64,000 bases of DNA. Source: Desulfomicrobium sp. ZS1 (GTDB taxonomy: Bacteria; Desulfobacterota; Desulfovibrionia; Desulfovibrionales; Desulfomicrobiaceae). The stretch is taken from positions 2,630,001-2,694,000 of the forward strand of contig NZ_CP100351.1 of assembly GCF_024204645.1 (NCBI RefSeq), in the 5' to 3' direction. The position numbers and the translations under genes were made by a program. The notes under the pieces were generated by a model that worked only from the letters and a program-made list of their open reading frames with translations, made no database searches and was not told the DNA's origin. Shown one piece after another: positions 54,104 through 63,672 of this stretch (position 1 is its first letter; every line of letters starts with the position of its first letter).

Positions 54104-56275
54104 ATGAAATTTGTGTCTGTTCGCACCAAGATCGCCGGCATAGCCGGCATCTGTCTGTTCGTGTCCTCGGCGGTTTTGGTCGGGTACAGCGTGTATTCGG
54201 CGCGCGCAAACCAGGAACTGGTCAACACCCGCGTTTCCAGGCTGATCGAGAGCCGGTCGCTGGACGGCCTGAAAAACCTGGCCGGAAACTACGCAGGCAA
54301 GATCCAGTCGGGATTCGACGTGGCCTTGGACGCGGCGCGCACCATGGCCGACACCTTCATGCTCTCCAAGGACAAGGACAACGGCGGCCTGGTCCTCGGC
54401 CGTGACCAGATCAACGGCATTCTCCTCAAGGTTCTGAAAAACAACCCCAACTTCAACGGCGCCTATTCCTGCTGGGAACCCGACGCCCTTGACGGGCGGG
54501 ATGCCGAGTTCGCTACGGGCCGGGACGGCAACAACAAGGTCACGGGCCGCTTCACCCCGTACTGGAACCGTGACGAGAATGGAAACATCGCGGTCCAGCC
54601 CCTGGTCGAATACGACACCATGGACCGCCATCCCAACGGGGTGCTCAAGGGCGGCTGGTACATCGGCCCGCGCGAGAACCACACCGAAAGCGTGCTCGAC
54701 CCCTTCCCCTACATCGTACAGGGCAAACAGGTCTGGCTGACCACGCTCTCGGTCCCGATTCTGGTCGACGGCGCGTTCCTCGGCGTGGCCGGCACGGACT
54801 ACAATCTCAATTTCGTTCAGGAAATGGCGAAGAATGTCGACAAGGAACTGTTCGACGGCCGGGGAGCGGTGACCATCGTCAGCTATCAGGGCCTCGTCGT
54901 CGCCGACAGCGAGAAGCCGGAACTCATCGGCTCCTCCATGCAGAACATCATCGCCGAGGGGTGGGAAAAGGATCTCTCCGAGATTCAGGCCGGAAAAAGC
55001 GCCGCGACCATCGACCAGGCCAAGGGACAGTTCGTGGTCTTCGCCCCGATCCCCCTGGGACGCACCGGCAAACCGTGGTCGGTCATGATCCGCGTCGACT
55101 TGGCGACCGTTATGGCCGACGCCATCGACTTGGACACGGAACTGAGCGCTGCGGGACGCAAAAGCGTCGCCATGCTGGTGGGCACCGGGGCCGGCACCAC
55201 GGTTCTGGCCATCGCGCTGCTCTGGTATGCGGCAGGAGGCATCGTCCGCCCCATCCGCAGCACGGTCGAGGTGCTCAAGGACATTGCCGAGGGCGAGGGT
55301 GACCTGACCAAGCGCCTGGAGATCAAGGCCAACGACGAAGTCGGCGAAATGGCCAGCTGGTTCAACCAGTTCATGGAAAAACTGCGCGAACTGATCGGTC
55401 AGATCGTGGATGACGCCGGTTCGCTCAATACCGCCTCCGCGTCTCTGTCCGACATCGCCAAGCAGATGAAGGAGGGGGCCGAATCCATGGCCGAACGGTC
55501 CCGCACCGTGGCCACCGGCGCCGAGGAGATGGACGGCACCATGGTCGGGGTCGCGGCGGCCTGCGAACAGGCCGCCATCAACGTCAACATGGTGGCGACG
55601 GCGACCGACGGCATGAACCTGACCGTCAGGGAGATCGCCAAAAAAACCGAAGAGTCGCGGACCATCTCCGAGTCGGCGGTGCTCAAGGCCGGCGAGGTGT
55701 CGAACAAACTGGGCAACCTGGGACAGAGCGCCCTGGAGATCAGCAAGGTCACGGACGTCATTTCGGCCATCTCCTCGCAGATCAATCTGCTGGCCCTGAA
55801 CGCCACCATCGAGGCGGCCCGGGCCGGCGACGCGGGCCGGGGCTTCGCCGTGGTCGCGTCCGAAGTGAAGGAACTGGCTAAGCAGACGGCCGACGCCACG
55901 CAACTGGTCCAGAGCCAGATCAGCAAGATCCAGGTCTCCACCGAGGAGACGGTTTCCGAAGTGGCCCAGATCCTGGGGATATTCAAGAACGTCAGCGAAA
56001 ACGTCGCCTCCATCGCCCAGGACGTCGAAGGGCAGGCCGCCACCACGCAGGAGATCGCCGACAACATCACCCAGACATCGGCCGGCATCCAGGAGGTCAA
56101 TCTGAGTGTCAGCCAGGGTTCCGGGGTCGTGCGCTCGATAACCACCGAGATCAACAACGTGAACGAGTCCGTGCAGGAGGCGTCCGTTTCCATCGGGCGG
56201 GTCAACGACAGCGCCGGGGAACTGTCCGGCCTGTCCGGCAAGCTGCAGGAACTCGTGGGGCGCTTCAAGATCTGA
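54104..56275 (+). CDS. Methyl-accepting chemotaxis protein with a periplasmic dCache domain
   Basis: The 723-residue receptor has helix 1 ([23 protein letters not shown]) and a large periplasmic double-Cache domain of about 320 residues with ligand-pocket-type segments ([61 protein letters not shown]). Helix 2 ([25 protein letters not shown]), HAMP and a full signalling domain ([40 protein letters not shown]) follow. It probably senses amino or organic acids. GGAG lies 6 nt before the ATG at 54104; the frame is open upstream but has no better start. No pentapeptide tail is visible. Confidence 0.92.
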   Translation: MKFVSVRTKIAGIAGICLFVSSAVLVGYSVYSARANQELVNTRVSRLIESRSLDGLKNLAGNYAGKIQSGFDVALDAARTMADTFMLSKDKDNGGLVLGRDQINGILLKVLKNNPNFNGAYSCWEPDALDGRDAEFATGRDGNNKVTGRFTPYWNRDENGNIAVQPLVEYDTMDRHPNGVLKGGWYIGPRENHTESVLDPFPYIVQGKQVWLTTLSVPILVDGAFLGVAGTDYNLNFVQEMAKNVDKELFDGRGAVTIVSYQGLVVADSEKPELIGSSMQNIIAEGWEKDLSEIQAGKSAATIDQAKGQFVVFAPIPLGRTGKPWSVMIRVDLATVMADAIDLDTELSAAGRKSVAMLVGTGAGTTVLAIALLWYAAGGIVRPIRSTVEVLKDIAEGEGDLTKRLEIKANDEVGEMASWFNQFMEKLRELIGQIVDDAGSLNTASASLSDIAKQMKEGAESMAERSRTVATGAEEMDGTMVGVAAACEQAAINVNMVATATDGMNLTVREIAKKTEESRTISESAVLKAGEVSNKLGNLGQSALEISKVTDVISAISSQINLLALNATIEAARAGDAGRGFAVVASEVKELAKQTADATQLVQSQISKIQVSTEETVSEVAQILGIFKNVSENVASIAQDVEGQAATTQEIADNITQTSAGIQEVNLSVSQGSGVVRSITTEINNVNESVQEASVSIGRVNDSAGELSGLSGKLQELVGRFKI

Positions 56276-56286
56276 GAATCCGCCAT

Positions 56287-56329
56287 CGCGTTGCGGACAC
56301 CGCCGGCGGCCGGCGGTGTCCGCAACGCG
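56287..56329 (+). terminator. Long hairpin after the chemoreceptor gene
   Basis: A 20 bp perfect stem (CGCGTTGCGGACACCGCCGG and complement) with a 3 nt loop lies 12 nt past the stop. There is no T-run, so its termination strength is uncertain. Confidence 0.55.
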
Positions 56330-56645
56330 CTATCAAGAAGTCCGGTAACCGACTGATCAAGGTGGTCACCCTGATCGATGGATTTCCGGCATTCGCCATC
56401 CTGATCCGAAGGGAAGCGCCCGCATGGGCCTCCCGCTGCGGCCCACGGAAAACCGCGCAAGGGGTTGGGGTTCACTGTCCGGATGGCTTTGCATCTTCAG
56501 CCGTGCACGCCGGAATCGCCCGGCTCCGCTCCTTGCGGTACGGGGCGCGAGGCGGCCGCTTTTCCCGCGCCGCTCTTTTCGCTTTACGCCATTCCCTGAT
56601 TCATGGAATGAAAACAGCATGTCAGGCCGTCATCCCGGAGGTTCG

Positions 56646-56758
56646 ATGGGCATCCGCCTCAAGCTCCTCATCCTGTTGCTGCTGATTTCGCTCATCCCCC
56701 TCCTGGCCGTGGGGATAGGGATCAAGAGAGACCTGGCCCGGCTGCGGAAAAACCGAGG
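56646..56758 (+). pseudogene. N-terminal stub of a membrane sensor gene, cut by a group II intron
   Basis: ATG at 56646 with GGAGG upstream starts MGIRLKLLILLLLISLIPLLAVGIGIKRDLARLRKNR, the membrane anchor typical of HAMP- or PP2C-type sensor proteins. The frame meets the 3' end of an antisense group II intron at 56759, and the rest of the gene is not found on the far side. Nothing remains of its catalytic part. Confidence 0.65.
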
Positions 56759-56866
56759 TAGAGTAGGAAGCTGGCTCCACGTTTCTCCGTGACTTCGCTT
56801 GACGCCTCGCCGCACGCGGCTACTACGTGTCAAACGGGTCATCCGTTTCGCCAGCCTCCCCTCATC

Positions 56867-56900
56867 AAACCGTGCATGCAGTTTTCCCGCACACGGCTTT
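56867..56900 (-). ncRNA. Group II intron domain V
   Basis: A 34 nt hairpin reads AAGCCGTGTGCGG, then GAAA, then ACTGCATGCACGGTTT on the minus strand. It has the AGC catalytic triad, a GNRA tetraloop and the two-nucleotide bulge that define domain V. It lies 108 nt before the intron 3' end. Confidence 0.85.
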
Positions 56901-56910
56901 CCGATGTTCT

Positions 56911-58242
56911 TCACTTCAAGGCATGCGCTTTCGTCCATCCGGCGGACGTAGGAACCTTGTACAGACCATACCGACTGTAGAGCACGTGGTTGGGATATTC
57001 GTGATACCCCTCATAGCGTGTCTGCCCATGCCTTTTGCACAAGTGTGTTCGTATCCGCTGCTCCACATGTGCTCGCACTTTTTCCAGGCACCGGCTGCAA
57101 TTCCCATAGTGGAAGTAGTTCACCCAGCCCCGAAGGGTTGTGTTTACTCCTCCGACGACGGACTCCATATGCAGCACCGTTCGAGATCGTGATGTTAGCG
57201 CTGTGATTCGATCCTTAATCTTCTGTATGAATTTTCTGGCAGGCTGCACGTGAGCGTACAGGCGACCTGTTCTTCCACTTTTTTCCATGCGAATTGCGTA
57301 ACCAAGAAAGTCGAACTTTTCCGAAATGGCGTCAACCACATGGGTCTTCGTTTCATTCAGAGTGAGTTCCAGCCGGGACAGAATAACGCGGATCGCTTGC
57401 ATCGGCTGATCCGTTCCCTGCTTGCACAGGACAACAAAGTCATCCGCATATCTGACCAGCAGGGCACCAAGTTTCCTGTGCAGACTGTTCCTCTCCCATA
57501 CACGATCCAGAATATGGAGGTAGACATTGGCCAAAAGCGGGGAGATTACTCCGCCTTGCGGAGTACCCTTCCGATTCTTCCGACCGCCGCCGATGTTTCT
57601 CCGTTTTCCATCCCCACCTTCCTCCACCACCGGAGCCTTGAGCCACATCTGGACGAGATGCAAAACCTGCCCGTCCGCAATGCGACTGGCCACCAGCAGC
57701 ATGAGTTTATCGTGAGGGATCGTATCAAAGTACTTGGATAAATCCGCATCTATAACTTGAGTATGCCCCGTGTTCAGCGCGTAGGTAATCGCGTCAACCG
57801 CCATATGCGCTGATTTCTTGGGTCGAAACCCGTAAGAGTGTTTGCAGAAGTCCGCTTCGAAGATCGGCTCGATGACCAGCTTCGCCGCCATTTGCACCAC
57901 CCTGTCCCGAATGATGGGTATTCCCAGTGGACGCTTTGATCCGTCCGCCTTGGGAATCAGCACCCTTTTTACCGGGCTTGCACAATAGGTATGCGTGACA
58001 AGTAATTCCCTGATTTCCGCCAGAAAGGCGGCCCTTCCCATGGTGGCCTCGATGGACGCAAAGGTCACGCCGTCGATGCCGGCGCTGCCCTGGTTGGCCC
58101 GGACAAGTCTGTAGGCATGAGCGAGGATGTCCGCCCGGCAGATCTTGTCGTACAAGGCGTAGAAGCGAAAGGCCGGTTCCTGTTTGGCCTTGAAGTACAG
58201 CTTCCTCTGAAACGTCCTGATCTTATCCGGAGTTTGTAGCAC
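56911..58242 (-). CDS. ltrA: Group II intron reverse transcriptase/maturase
   Basis: The 443-residue protein opens MLQTPDKIRTFQRKLYFKAKQEP and has the RT blocks VLIPKADGSKRPLGIPIIRDRVVQMA, YGFRPKKSAHMAVDAI and VIDADLSKYFDTI. The catalytic YADDFVVLCK is near residue 245, with GTPQGGVISPLLANVYLH before it. A maturase X domain with a group_II_intron GIIM-like segment (LRGWVNYFHYGNC) follows. All catalytic motifs are intact and no HNH endonuclease domain is visible. The GTG at 58242 has AGGAG 10 nt upstream; a TTG at 58251 lies too close to it. Confidence 0.92.
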   Translation of the reverse strand: MLQTPDKIRTFQRKLYFKAKQEPAFRFYALYDKICRADILAHAYRLVRANQGSAGIDGVTFASIEATMGRAAFLAEIRELLVTHTYCASPVKRVLIPKADGSKRPLGIPIIRDRVVQMAAKLVIEPIFEADFCKHSYGFRPKKSAHMAVDAITYALNTGHTQVIDADLSKYFDTIPHDKLMLLVASRIADGQVLHLVQMWLKAPVVEEGGDGKRRNIGGGRKNRKGTPQGGVISPLLANVYLHILDRVWERNSLHRKLGALLVRYADDFVVLCKQGTDQPMQAIRVILSRLELTLNETKTHVVDAISEKFDFLGYAIRMEKSGRTGRLYAHVQPARKFIQKIKDRITALTSRSRTVLHMESVVGGVNTTLRGWVNYFHYGNCSRCLEKVRAHVEQRIRTHLCKRHGQTRYEGYHEYPNHVLYSRYGLYKVPTSAGWTKAHALK

Positions 58243-58737
58243 GATGTGCAATCTCCTGATCCTCTGTTTTTCGGTTGCGTGAACAAAGCAGGGTCCCTTC
58301 CCTCGGGCCGGGTTATGTTGTCCCGAACCCTCAAACGGTACTATGAACCCCTCCGACTCCCGCCAAAGCCCGCCGTGACTTCGGTCTCCCTTATACGCGG
58401 CGGTTGGCGCTCCTCAGGCGCCACTCGGGCGGGTCTCCGGCACTGGGTTGTCCATCTTCCGTTACATGCCGTCCCTGCTACCCCGGGAGATCATGCGAAT
58501 CGCTCCTGTTATCATGATTCGCACATACCAGCCTTCCCCAACTGACCACAGGGTCGGCATCTCCATTTCAAGTTACGAGGCTACGCGTAGGTTCATTTGC
58601 ATTACGGCCTGCAACTTCGCCAGTGGAGAACTTACGACCCCTGATTACTCAGACGCCGCTCTCCTGTACTACTGATCGAACAGGCAATTCATCAGTCGAG
58701 ACTTCAACTCGATAGATGGACAACTGTTACCGCATAC

Positions 58738-58762
58738 GGTCAGATCTTGAATCTTGATTTTT
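58738..58762 (-). repeat. Diverged inverted copy of the TCAAGATTCAAGAT repeat
   Basis: On the minus strand it reads AAAAATCAAGATTCAAGATC then TGACC. It lies close to the 5' end of the group II intron. Confidence 0.6.
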
Positions 58763-58795
58763 CTAAAGAGATCCGGAATCATTACCCTTCCTCTG

Positions 58796-58909
58796 TCACT
58801 CATAACAAAACGCCTTCCCCCAAGCCTCTCTGTCATGCCACGGGCCTTCGGACCAGGCGCGGGGCGTCCAGAGTGCCAGAAAGACGAGGGCGAGAAGTGC
58901 GTATTTCAT
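58796..58909 (-). CDS. Very short exported peptide or gene fragment (37 residues)
   Basis: The minus-strand reading MKYALLALVFLALWTPRAWSEG has the shape of a cleavable signal peptide (charged start, hydrophobic core, W-S-E cleavage). It then stops after WHDREAWGKAFCYE. No clear Shine-Dalgarno is present. It is either a small secreted peptide or the 5' end of a gene broken near the intron. Confidence 0.3.
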   Translation of the reverse strand: MKYALLALVFLALWTPRAWSEGPWHDREAWGKAFCYE

Positions 58910-59330
58910 TGTGCAGGCCTGTGTGCGTCCTGTTGCTGGGCAGCGCCAAGCGTTTGGTTTATTGAACTATGGCCGGGTAGCAATAATTGTTGAGTTGATC
59001 AAGGGGGGATGATTGTAAGACATGGGTAGCGATCAGTATTATTTCTCTGATTGTGCGACTCTGAAAACTTAGTGGTGATATACAAGTATGCCCGTACGCA
59101 TCTCCGGTCCTATCGGGTGCTCCACATGCGTGGAATTTTGTCATACACATTGACGATCGGCATATTTCGATATTGTGTCGCGTCACTACGCAGGACCGGC
59201 ATCGTGCCGATTCGAGAGTGGGCGGGAAGAAGCGGAGGGCGGCTGGGCCGCAAGCAAAACAAAAGCGGCTGGCAGGTCCGGTTGGTCGCTGCGAGCCGCT
59301 GATTTGTCTGGTGCACGGGGATGCGTATGT
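58910..59330. other. 420 bp without a recognisable gene
   Basis: No convincing coding, RNA or repeat signal was seen on either strand. Confidence 0.4.
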
Positions 59331-59609
59331 TCAGCAATCCATCTTTTGGCTAGTGTGAAAGACCCGTAAAATTTCAACGATACCGGTCCTCACGCGGTAG
59401 GGCAGTACGTATGGGTATCTGGCAAGGACCAGTTCTCTCGTCCCGGGGACACGCCCAGGACAACCGGACTCCGGGAAATGGGACAGTTCAGAGGCTCGCC
59501 TCCGGACTTCGCAGTATATTTCCCTGGCCAATTCAGCGTCATCACGTGCGATATAACTCATTTGGGCGTCAAGGTCGCAGGTCGCTAAGCGTAGCCAATT
59601 AACCCGCAC
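59331..59609 (-). CDS. RelE/ParE-family toxin
   Basis: The 92-residue protein has the family outline: VNWLRLATCDLDAQMSYIARDDAELAREIYCEV, then ELSHFPESGCPGRVPGTRELVLARYPYVLPYRVRTGIVEILRVFHTSQ. The GRxPGTRELV...YVLPYRV...ILRVFH pattern is typical of ParE/RelE toxins, which act on gyrase or ribosome-bound mRNA; which one cannot be told. The GTG start at 59609 overlaps the antitoxin stop by about 10 nt. The toxin lies second in the operon. Confidence 0.85.
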   Translation of the reverse strand: MRVNWLRLATCDLDAQMSYIARDDAELAREIYCEVRRRASELSHFPESGCPGRVPGTRELVLARYPYVLPYRVRTGIVEILRVFHTSQKMDC

Positions 59610-59841
59610 GATAGCCCCACTTCGCATCGAGCGCCGCTATTTCTTCGTCCGTCGCAAAGTCCCCAGCGTCAGCTTCCTGGAGAGCCTTCCGGATTTCGGC
59701 AACCTGCCACGCCTCACGCGCAATGTATTCCTCCAACGCCTGGTTGATGAGGTAGGCGCGAGAGCGATCAGTTTCCTTTGCCAGCGCGTTGAATTTGAGG
59801 ATCAGATCCTCGCTTGTGCGGATTGATATTTGGGTGGACAT
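59599..59841 (-). CDS. Ribbon-helix-helix (CopG/RelB-type) antitoxin
   Basis: The 80-residue protein begins MSTQISIRTSEDLILKFNALAKETDRSRAYLINQALEEYI, a ribbon-helix-helix DNA-binding domain. The C-terminal helix LQEADAGDFATDEEIAALDAKWG fits antitoxins that wrap the toxin. GGAG lies 6 nt before the ATG. It precedes the ParE-like toxin and is expected to autorepress the pair. Confidence 0.87.
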   Translation of the reverse strand: MSTQISIRTSEDLILKFNALAKETDRSRAYLINQALEEYIAREAWQVAEIRKALQEADAGDFATDEEIAALDAKWGYRAG

Positions 59842-59951
59842 GATGGGCTCCTTGCGTTGTGATTCATCGTAATTCAATGAATCACAAACGTCCAGGTTCA
59901 GAAGGTGGATTACGGTCGATGAAACGGCAGGCAATTCAAGAAGTTTTCGCC

Positions 59952-61559
59952 TCATGCGGGGCGGTCGGGACCCGCCTCAACCGCCGCGCGACTTTCGGCG
60001 CAGACCCCGCACACATCGTTGTACTCTTCCCAGATGGCGATGAACTCTTCCTTGTTCTCCAGCAGGATATCCACTAGGCACGGATCGAAATGCTTGCCGC
60101 TCTCTTCCAGGAAATGGGCGAAGACCTCTTTCCAGGTCCAGGCCTCATGGTAGACCCGCTTGTTCGAAAGGGCGTCGAACACGTCGGCCACGGCCACGAT
60201 GCGGCCATGAATGTGCGTCTCCTCCCCCACGAGCCCTTGCGGGTAGCCCTTGCCGTCCCACCGTTCATGGTGCAGCAGGATGATACGCGCCGCAGTCTGG
60301 ATAATGGGGCTCGTTGAACGCATGAGCAACTCGTACCCTCGCTGCACATGGCTCTTGATGATTTCGTATTCTTCCGGCGTGAGCGGGCCGGGTTTGTTCA
60401 GAATGGAATCGGGGATGCCGATCTTGCCCAGATCGTGGGCCGTGGAGGCCAGCTTGAGCATCTCCGCCTGCTCTTCGCCCAGGCCGTACTTCAGAGCCAG
60501 CAGGCGCACATACTCCGAGACGCGCCGGACATGGCTGCCCGTCTCGGCCGAACGGCATTCCATGGTCTCGGCCATGTGAAAAATGACTTCCTTTTGCGTG
60601 TCCTCGATGCCCTTGTTCAGGTACAGATTGTCGAAAGCCAGGGAGACGTTGGTGAAAAAGAGTTCGAGCAGATCCTGATCATTTTCATCCAAATCCTTGG
60701 CCAACTCAAAATACAGAAAATTCTCCGAATCCGTCTTGCTTTTGAAATACCAGGCGCATTTGTCTTCCTCGCAGTAAAAGCCATGGGGCTGACTTTTGGC
60801 CCGATCCAGAGCCCGATGCACCGCCTCGCTCCCGATCTCTTCAATGTGCATCCCTACATACTTGCTGAAGTCTCCTGTAGCGGCCAGGACCATCGATTCA
60901 CCCTTTATCCCGGACGCAGTCAGGCCGGAAGCATGGGTGTACACGGCATCTTTTTTCAGTTGCAGAATGGACGTCAGCTGGCTCAAGACTCCACAACCGA
61001 GCTTCTGCAATGATTGGCGCTCGAAAATATCCGACGACGCTTCGATAATCCGCCGCAAACCGTTGCGATTGTTCTCGATGGTGGTGATGAAGCTGTAGCT
61101 GCGCAAGGCCGAGATGAGCGTGACCAGCATTTTCTCCAGAGTCAGTTCGGTCTTCTCCTTGTAGTCGTCGATGTCGTAATCGAGGATAACCTTAGCGGCC
61201 GGGGCCTTGCCGGGCTGGCCGGTGCGCAGAATGATGCGCACGGCGTAATTGCACAGTTCTTCGCGGATATACTTGACCAGTTTCAGCCCGCTGTCGTCAG
61301 TCTCCATGACCACGTCGAGCAGAATCACGGCGACATCCGGATGCTCCGCCAGCACAAGTTTGGCTTCCTCGCCGCTGTAAGCATGCAGGAAATTGAACGC
61401 GCGTCCGCGATACTCCTGACCGGCAAGCATATAGACCGTCACGCTGTGCACGTCGTCTTCGTCGTCCACGATCAGGATTTTCCATCCATCCTCGGCTTTG
61501 GACACCGTGACGGCAGGTTGGACTTCGTCCTTGAAGATTATCTCGTCGTTATCGGTCAT
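59952..61559 (-). CDS. Response regulator with receiver, DUF3369 and HD-GYP domains
   Basis: The 535-residue protein has a receiver domain (WKILIVDDEDDVHSVT near residue 25, phosphoacceptor in VILLDVVMETDDSG), a DUF3369 middle (residues about 150-320) and a C-terminal HD-GYP phosphodiesterase domain. The latter has METMECRSAETGSHVRRVSEY, the metal site STAHDLGKIGIPDSI, SHVQRGYELL, LLHHERWDGKGYPQGL and AVADVFDALSNKRVY. HD-GYP proteins of this form hydrolyse cyclic di-GMP. It lies 9 nt after the kinase gene, so the pair is a two-component system linking a periplasmic signal to c-di-GMP. Confidence 0.93.
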   Translation of the reverse strand: MTDNDEIIFKDEVQPAVTVSKAEDGWKILIVDDEDDVHSVTVYMLAGQEYRGRAFNFLHAYSGEEAKLVLAEHPDVAVILLDVVMETDDSGLKLVKYIREELCNYAVRIILRTGQPGKAPAAKVILDYDIDDYKEKTELTLEKMLVTLISALRSYSFITTIENNRNGLRRIIEASSDIFERQSLQKLGCGVLSQLTSILQLKKDAVYTHASGLTASGIKGESMVLAATGDFSKYVGMHIEEIGSEAVHRALDRAKSQPHGFYCEEDKCAWYFKSKTDSENFLYFELAKDLDENDQDLLELFFTNVSLAFDNLYLNKGIEDTQKEVIFHMAETMECRSAETGSHVRRVSEYVRLLALKYGLGEEQAEMLKLASTAHDLGKIGIPDSILNKPGPLTPEEYEIIKSHVQRGYELLMRSTSPIIQTAARIILLHHERWDGKGYPQGLVGEETHIHGRIVAVADVFDALSNKRVYHEAWTWKEVFAHFLEESGKHFDPCLVDILLENKEEFIAIWEEYNDVCGVCAESRAAVEAGPDRPA

Positions 61560-61568
61560 GCTTTCTCT

Positions 61569-63527
61569 CTACACGGGAACGCGCACCTGAAACGTGGTGC
61601 CCTGGCCCAGGGCGCTGCAACAGGTGACGGTCCCACCCAGGGTTACGGTCACGATATTGAAGACGATATGCAGACCCAGGCCCGTGGAGCCCTTGGCCCG
61701 CGCCGTTGTGTAAAAGGGTTCGAATATCCTGTCCTGCACTTCCGGGGCAATGCCGCATCCGTCGTCGGAATAAGTCAGGCTCAGCGTGCCGTCATTCTTG
61801 GCGACCGCAATGCGGATCAGACCGGCCTGCCCCTCGCCAAAGGCATGAGTCAGGGAGTTGACGATGAAGTTGGTCAGGATCTGGGAAAGCGCCCCGGGAT
61901 AGCTCTCAATGACCAGATCCTCGTCGCACTCCACCTCGACGCGATGCGGCGTCTTCTTGAGCTTTGGCCGCAGGCTCAGGAGCACCTGCCCGATGTATTC
62001 CCGCACGTTGAAGCTGCGCCGCGATTCGGAGACCTGGTCCGCCGCGACCATCTTGAAACTGCGGATCAGATCGGAAGCGCGATTCAGGTTCAAAAGACTC
62101 ATCTCAAGCCCTTCGCGAGTGGACTCCAGATACTCGGTCAGATCCGAACGCTTCATTTCCCCTTTCGTGAAAAGCGCGTTTAAAATGCGGTTCTTCTCAG
62201 CCATGGTCGACGAAGCGGACAGAGCCACACCCACGGGCGTATTGATTTCGTGAGCCACTCCGGCCACCAGTCCGCCCAGGGCCGCGAGCTTCTCAGACAT
62301 GACCAGCTGGCCCTGGGCCTGACGAAGGTTCCCCAGGGCGGTCTGCAATTCCTTATTGGCTTTCGCCAATTCGGCGGTGCGACTCGCCACCCGTTCTTCG
62401 AGCTCCGTGTTCAGTTGGCAGCATTCATGTTCGGCCCGTCGCCGGTCGAAATCCTGAATTTGGAGACTCTCGGCCATGCGGTCGAACGCGGCGGCAAGCA
62501 CCCCAAGTTCGCCCTTGTCATGGTCGAGCATGGTACGCGTGCTCAAATCACCGGTACCAAGGCGATCAGCCGCTGCCATCAGCCGCTCCAGACGACGCAT
62601 TATAGTCAGATTCCCCACGAACCAGGCGGTGGCCACAGCCAGGACCGCAGCCAGCACAAGCAAAACCATGTCACGCACCAGCGCCCGCCTCGCCTCAGCC
62701 AGGGCCAGATCCTCGGGCTGCCCAAGGCGGATCATGAGCGGCGGCGAATGGGCATCCTCGAACTGCACGCGCTTGAAACCGTAGAGCCGCCGCACCCCGT
62801 CAACACCCTTATCCAGAAAAGTGCCCTGGTCCGCGCCCGCCGACATCTTCTCTATCATATAAGGCAAATCGGGCACCCAGGTGTATTTCTCGGTTTCCGG
62901 AAACCGGGTCAGGCGGATGCCTTCGGCGTCGGTCAGAGTGAAAACAGAACCTTCGGGCAAGTGGGCGGCGGCGAATATGCGCCCGAAGTAGTTCAGGTCA
63001 AACAAGGCCACCAGCACTCCGCGCAGCCCTCCCTCCCGATCCATGACCGGCTGGGCGAATTCCATGACCACGCTTCGGACGCCTTGGCGCAGGTGATACA
63101 TGCCCGTCACAAAGCGCATGCCCTGTTTGGCGTCCTGAAAATAGACCTCGCCTGCGATGGAGGAAAAGGAATCCACCGGAGAGACCGCCACAATGCGACC
63201 GGCAGGATCGGACAAGACCAAGGCAACGTAGGCTTCATTGCGGGTCAGCATCTCCTCCAGCAAAAGCTGCGATCCCAGGGGATCGAGGGTCTGGATCTCA
63301 TGCGCCTTGGCCAGGGTGGCCAGCAACAAGCGGGCGTTCTCGACAACCTGTTCGTGATGCGAAGCCATGCCGTGAATCTGACGCAAGGCCGCCTCTTCGG
63401 CATCGACGATCATGTGTTCCCGGAGCGAGTAGCCCGAGCACAGCATGATCCCAAGAGCCGGGAGCATCGCCAAAAGTACGAGAAAGACAAGAATCGCGCG
63501 GATGGAAGAGAAAAACGAAAATCGCAT
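61569..63527 (-). CDS. Membrane sensor histidine kinase with a periplasmic dCache domain
   Basis: The 652-residue protein has helix 1 (FSFFSSIRAILVFLVLLAMLPALGIML), a periplasmic Cache domain of about 250 residues and helix 2 (MVLLVLAAVLAVATAWFVGNL). A HAMP domain, a coiled coil (CCQLNTELEERVASRTAELAKANKEL) and the kinase follow. H-box is LVAGVAHEINTPVGVAL; ATP-binding boxes are NFIVNSLTHAF, YSDDGCGIAPE and GSTGLGLHIVFNIV. GGAGG precedes the ATG at 63527. It is 9 nt before the REC-HD-GYP gene and likely phosphorylates it. Confidence 0.93.
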   Translation of the reverse strand: MRFSFFSSIRAILVFLVLLAMLPALGIMLCSGYSLREHMIVDAEEAALRQIHGMASHHEQVVENARLLLATLAKAHEIQTLDPLGSQLLLEEMLTRNEAYVALVLSDPAGRIVAVSPVDSFSSIAGEVYFQDAKQGMRFVTGMYHLRQGVRSVVMEFAQPVMDREGGLRGVLVALFDLNYFGRIFAAAHLPEGSVFTLTDAEGIRLTRFPETEKYTWVPDLPYMIEKMSAGADQGTFLDKGVDGVRRLYGFKRVQFEDAHSPPLMIRLGQPEDLALAEARRALVRDMVLLVLAAVLAVATAWFVGNLTIMRRLERLMAAADRLGTGDLSTRTMLDHDKGELGVLAAAFDRMAESLQIQDFDRRRAEHECCQLNTELEERVASRTAELAKANKELQTALGNLRQAQGQLVMSEKLAALGGLVAGVAHEINTPVGVALSASSTMAEKNRILNALFTKGEMKRSDLTEYLESTREGLEMSLLNLNRASDLIRSFKMVAADQVSESRRSFNVREYIGQVLLSLRPKLKKTPHRVEVECDEDLVIESYPGALSQILTNFIVNSLTHAFGEGQAGLIRIAVAKNDGTLSLTYSDDGCGIAPEVQDRIFEPFYTTARAKGSTGLGLHIVFNIVTVTLGGTVTCCSALGQGTTFQVRVPV

Positions 63528-63608
63528 ATTTCCTCCGGCAAGCGGAAAAAGCTCAAAAAGTATGTTGCTTTTATCAGAGGAATAACGGCGCAGGGCGATG
63601 GAAGCAAG

Positions 63609-63643
63609 AAGTTCCCGCAAGATTGTACATCTTGCGGGAACTT
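63609..63643 (-). terminator. Terminator after the PhoU-domain gene
   Basis: A 15 bp perfect stem AAGTTCCCGCAAGAT/ATCTTGCGGGAACTT with a 5 nt loop lies 30 nt past the stop. The minus-strand tail CTTGCTTCC is only mildly T-rich. Confidence 0.7.
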
Positions 63644-63672
63644 GGGAGGGGCGTACAAAGAGTCGAAACGGT

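Larger units (their letters stand above)
56759..58740 (-). mobile_element. Group II intron with intron-encoded protein
   Basis: The minus-strand element ends CCTACTCTAC at 56759, the 3' end typical of bacterial group II introns. A canonical domain V lies just upstream, then the reverse transcriptase gene (56911-58242) and about 500 nt of structured 5' RNA. The 5' boundary is approximate: GTGCG-like starts occur near 58520 and near 58740, and I could not settle which is real. It is antisense to the truncated sensor gene and cannot splice from that gene's sense transcript. Confidence 0.8.

Noticed and set aside
54041-55903. 620-codon frame on the minus strand opposite the dCache chemoreceptor
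   Set aside because: Antisense to a clear methyl-accepting protein; no start signal, and G/D/R-rich composition.
56287-56329. Hairpin as the target of a terminator-seeking group IIC intron
   Set aside because: The intron end is 430 nt away, not immediately after the hairpin.
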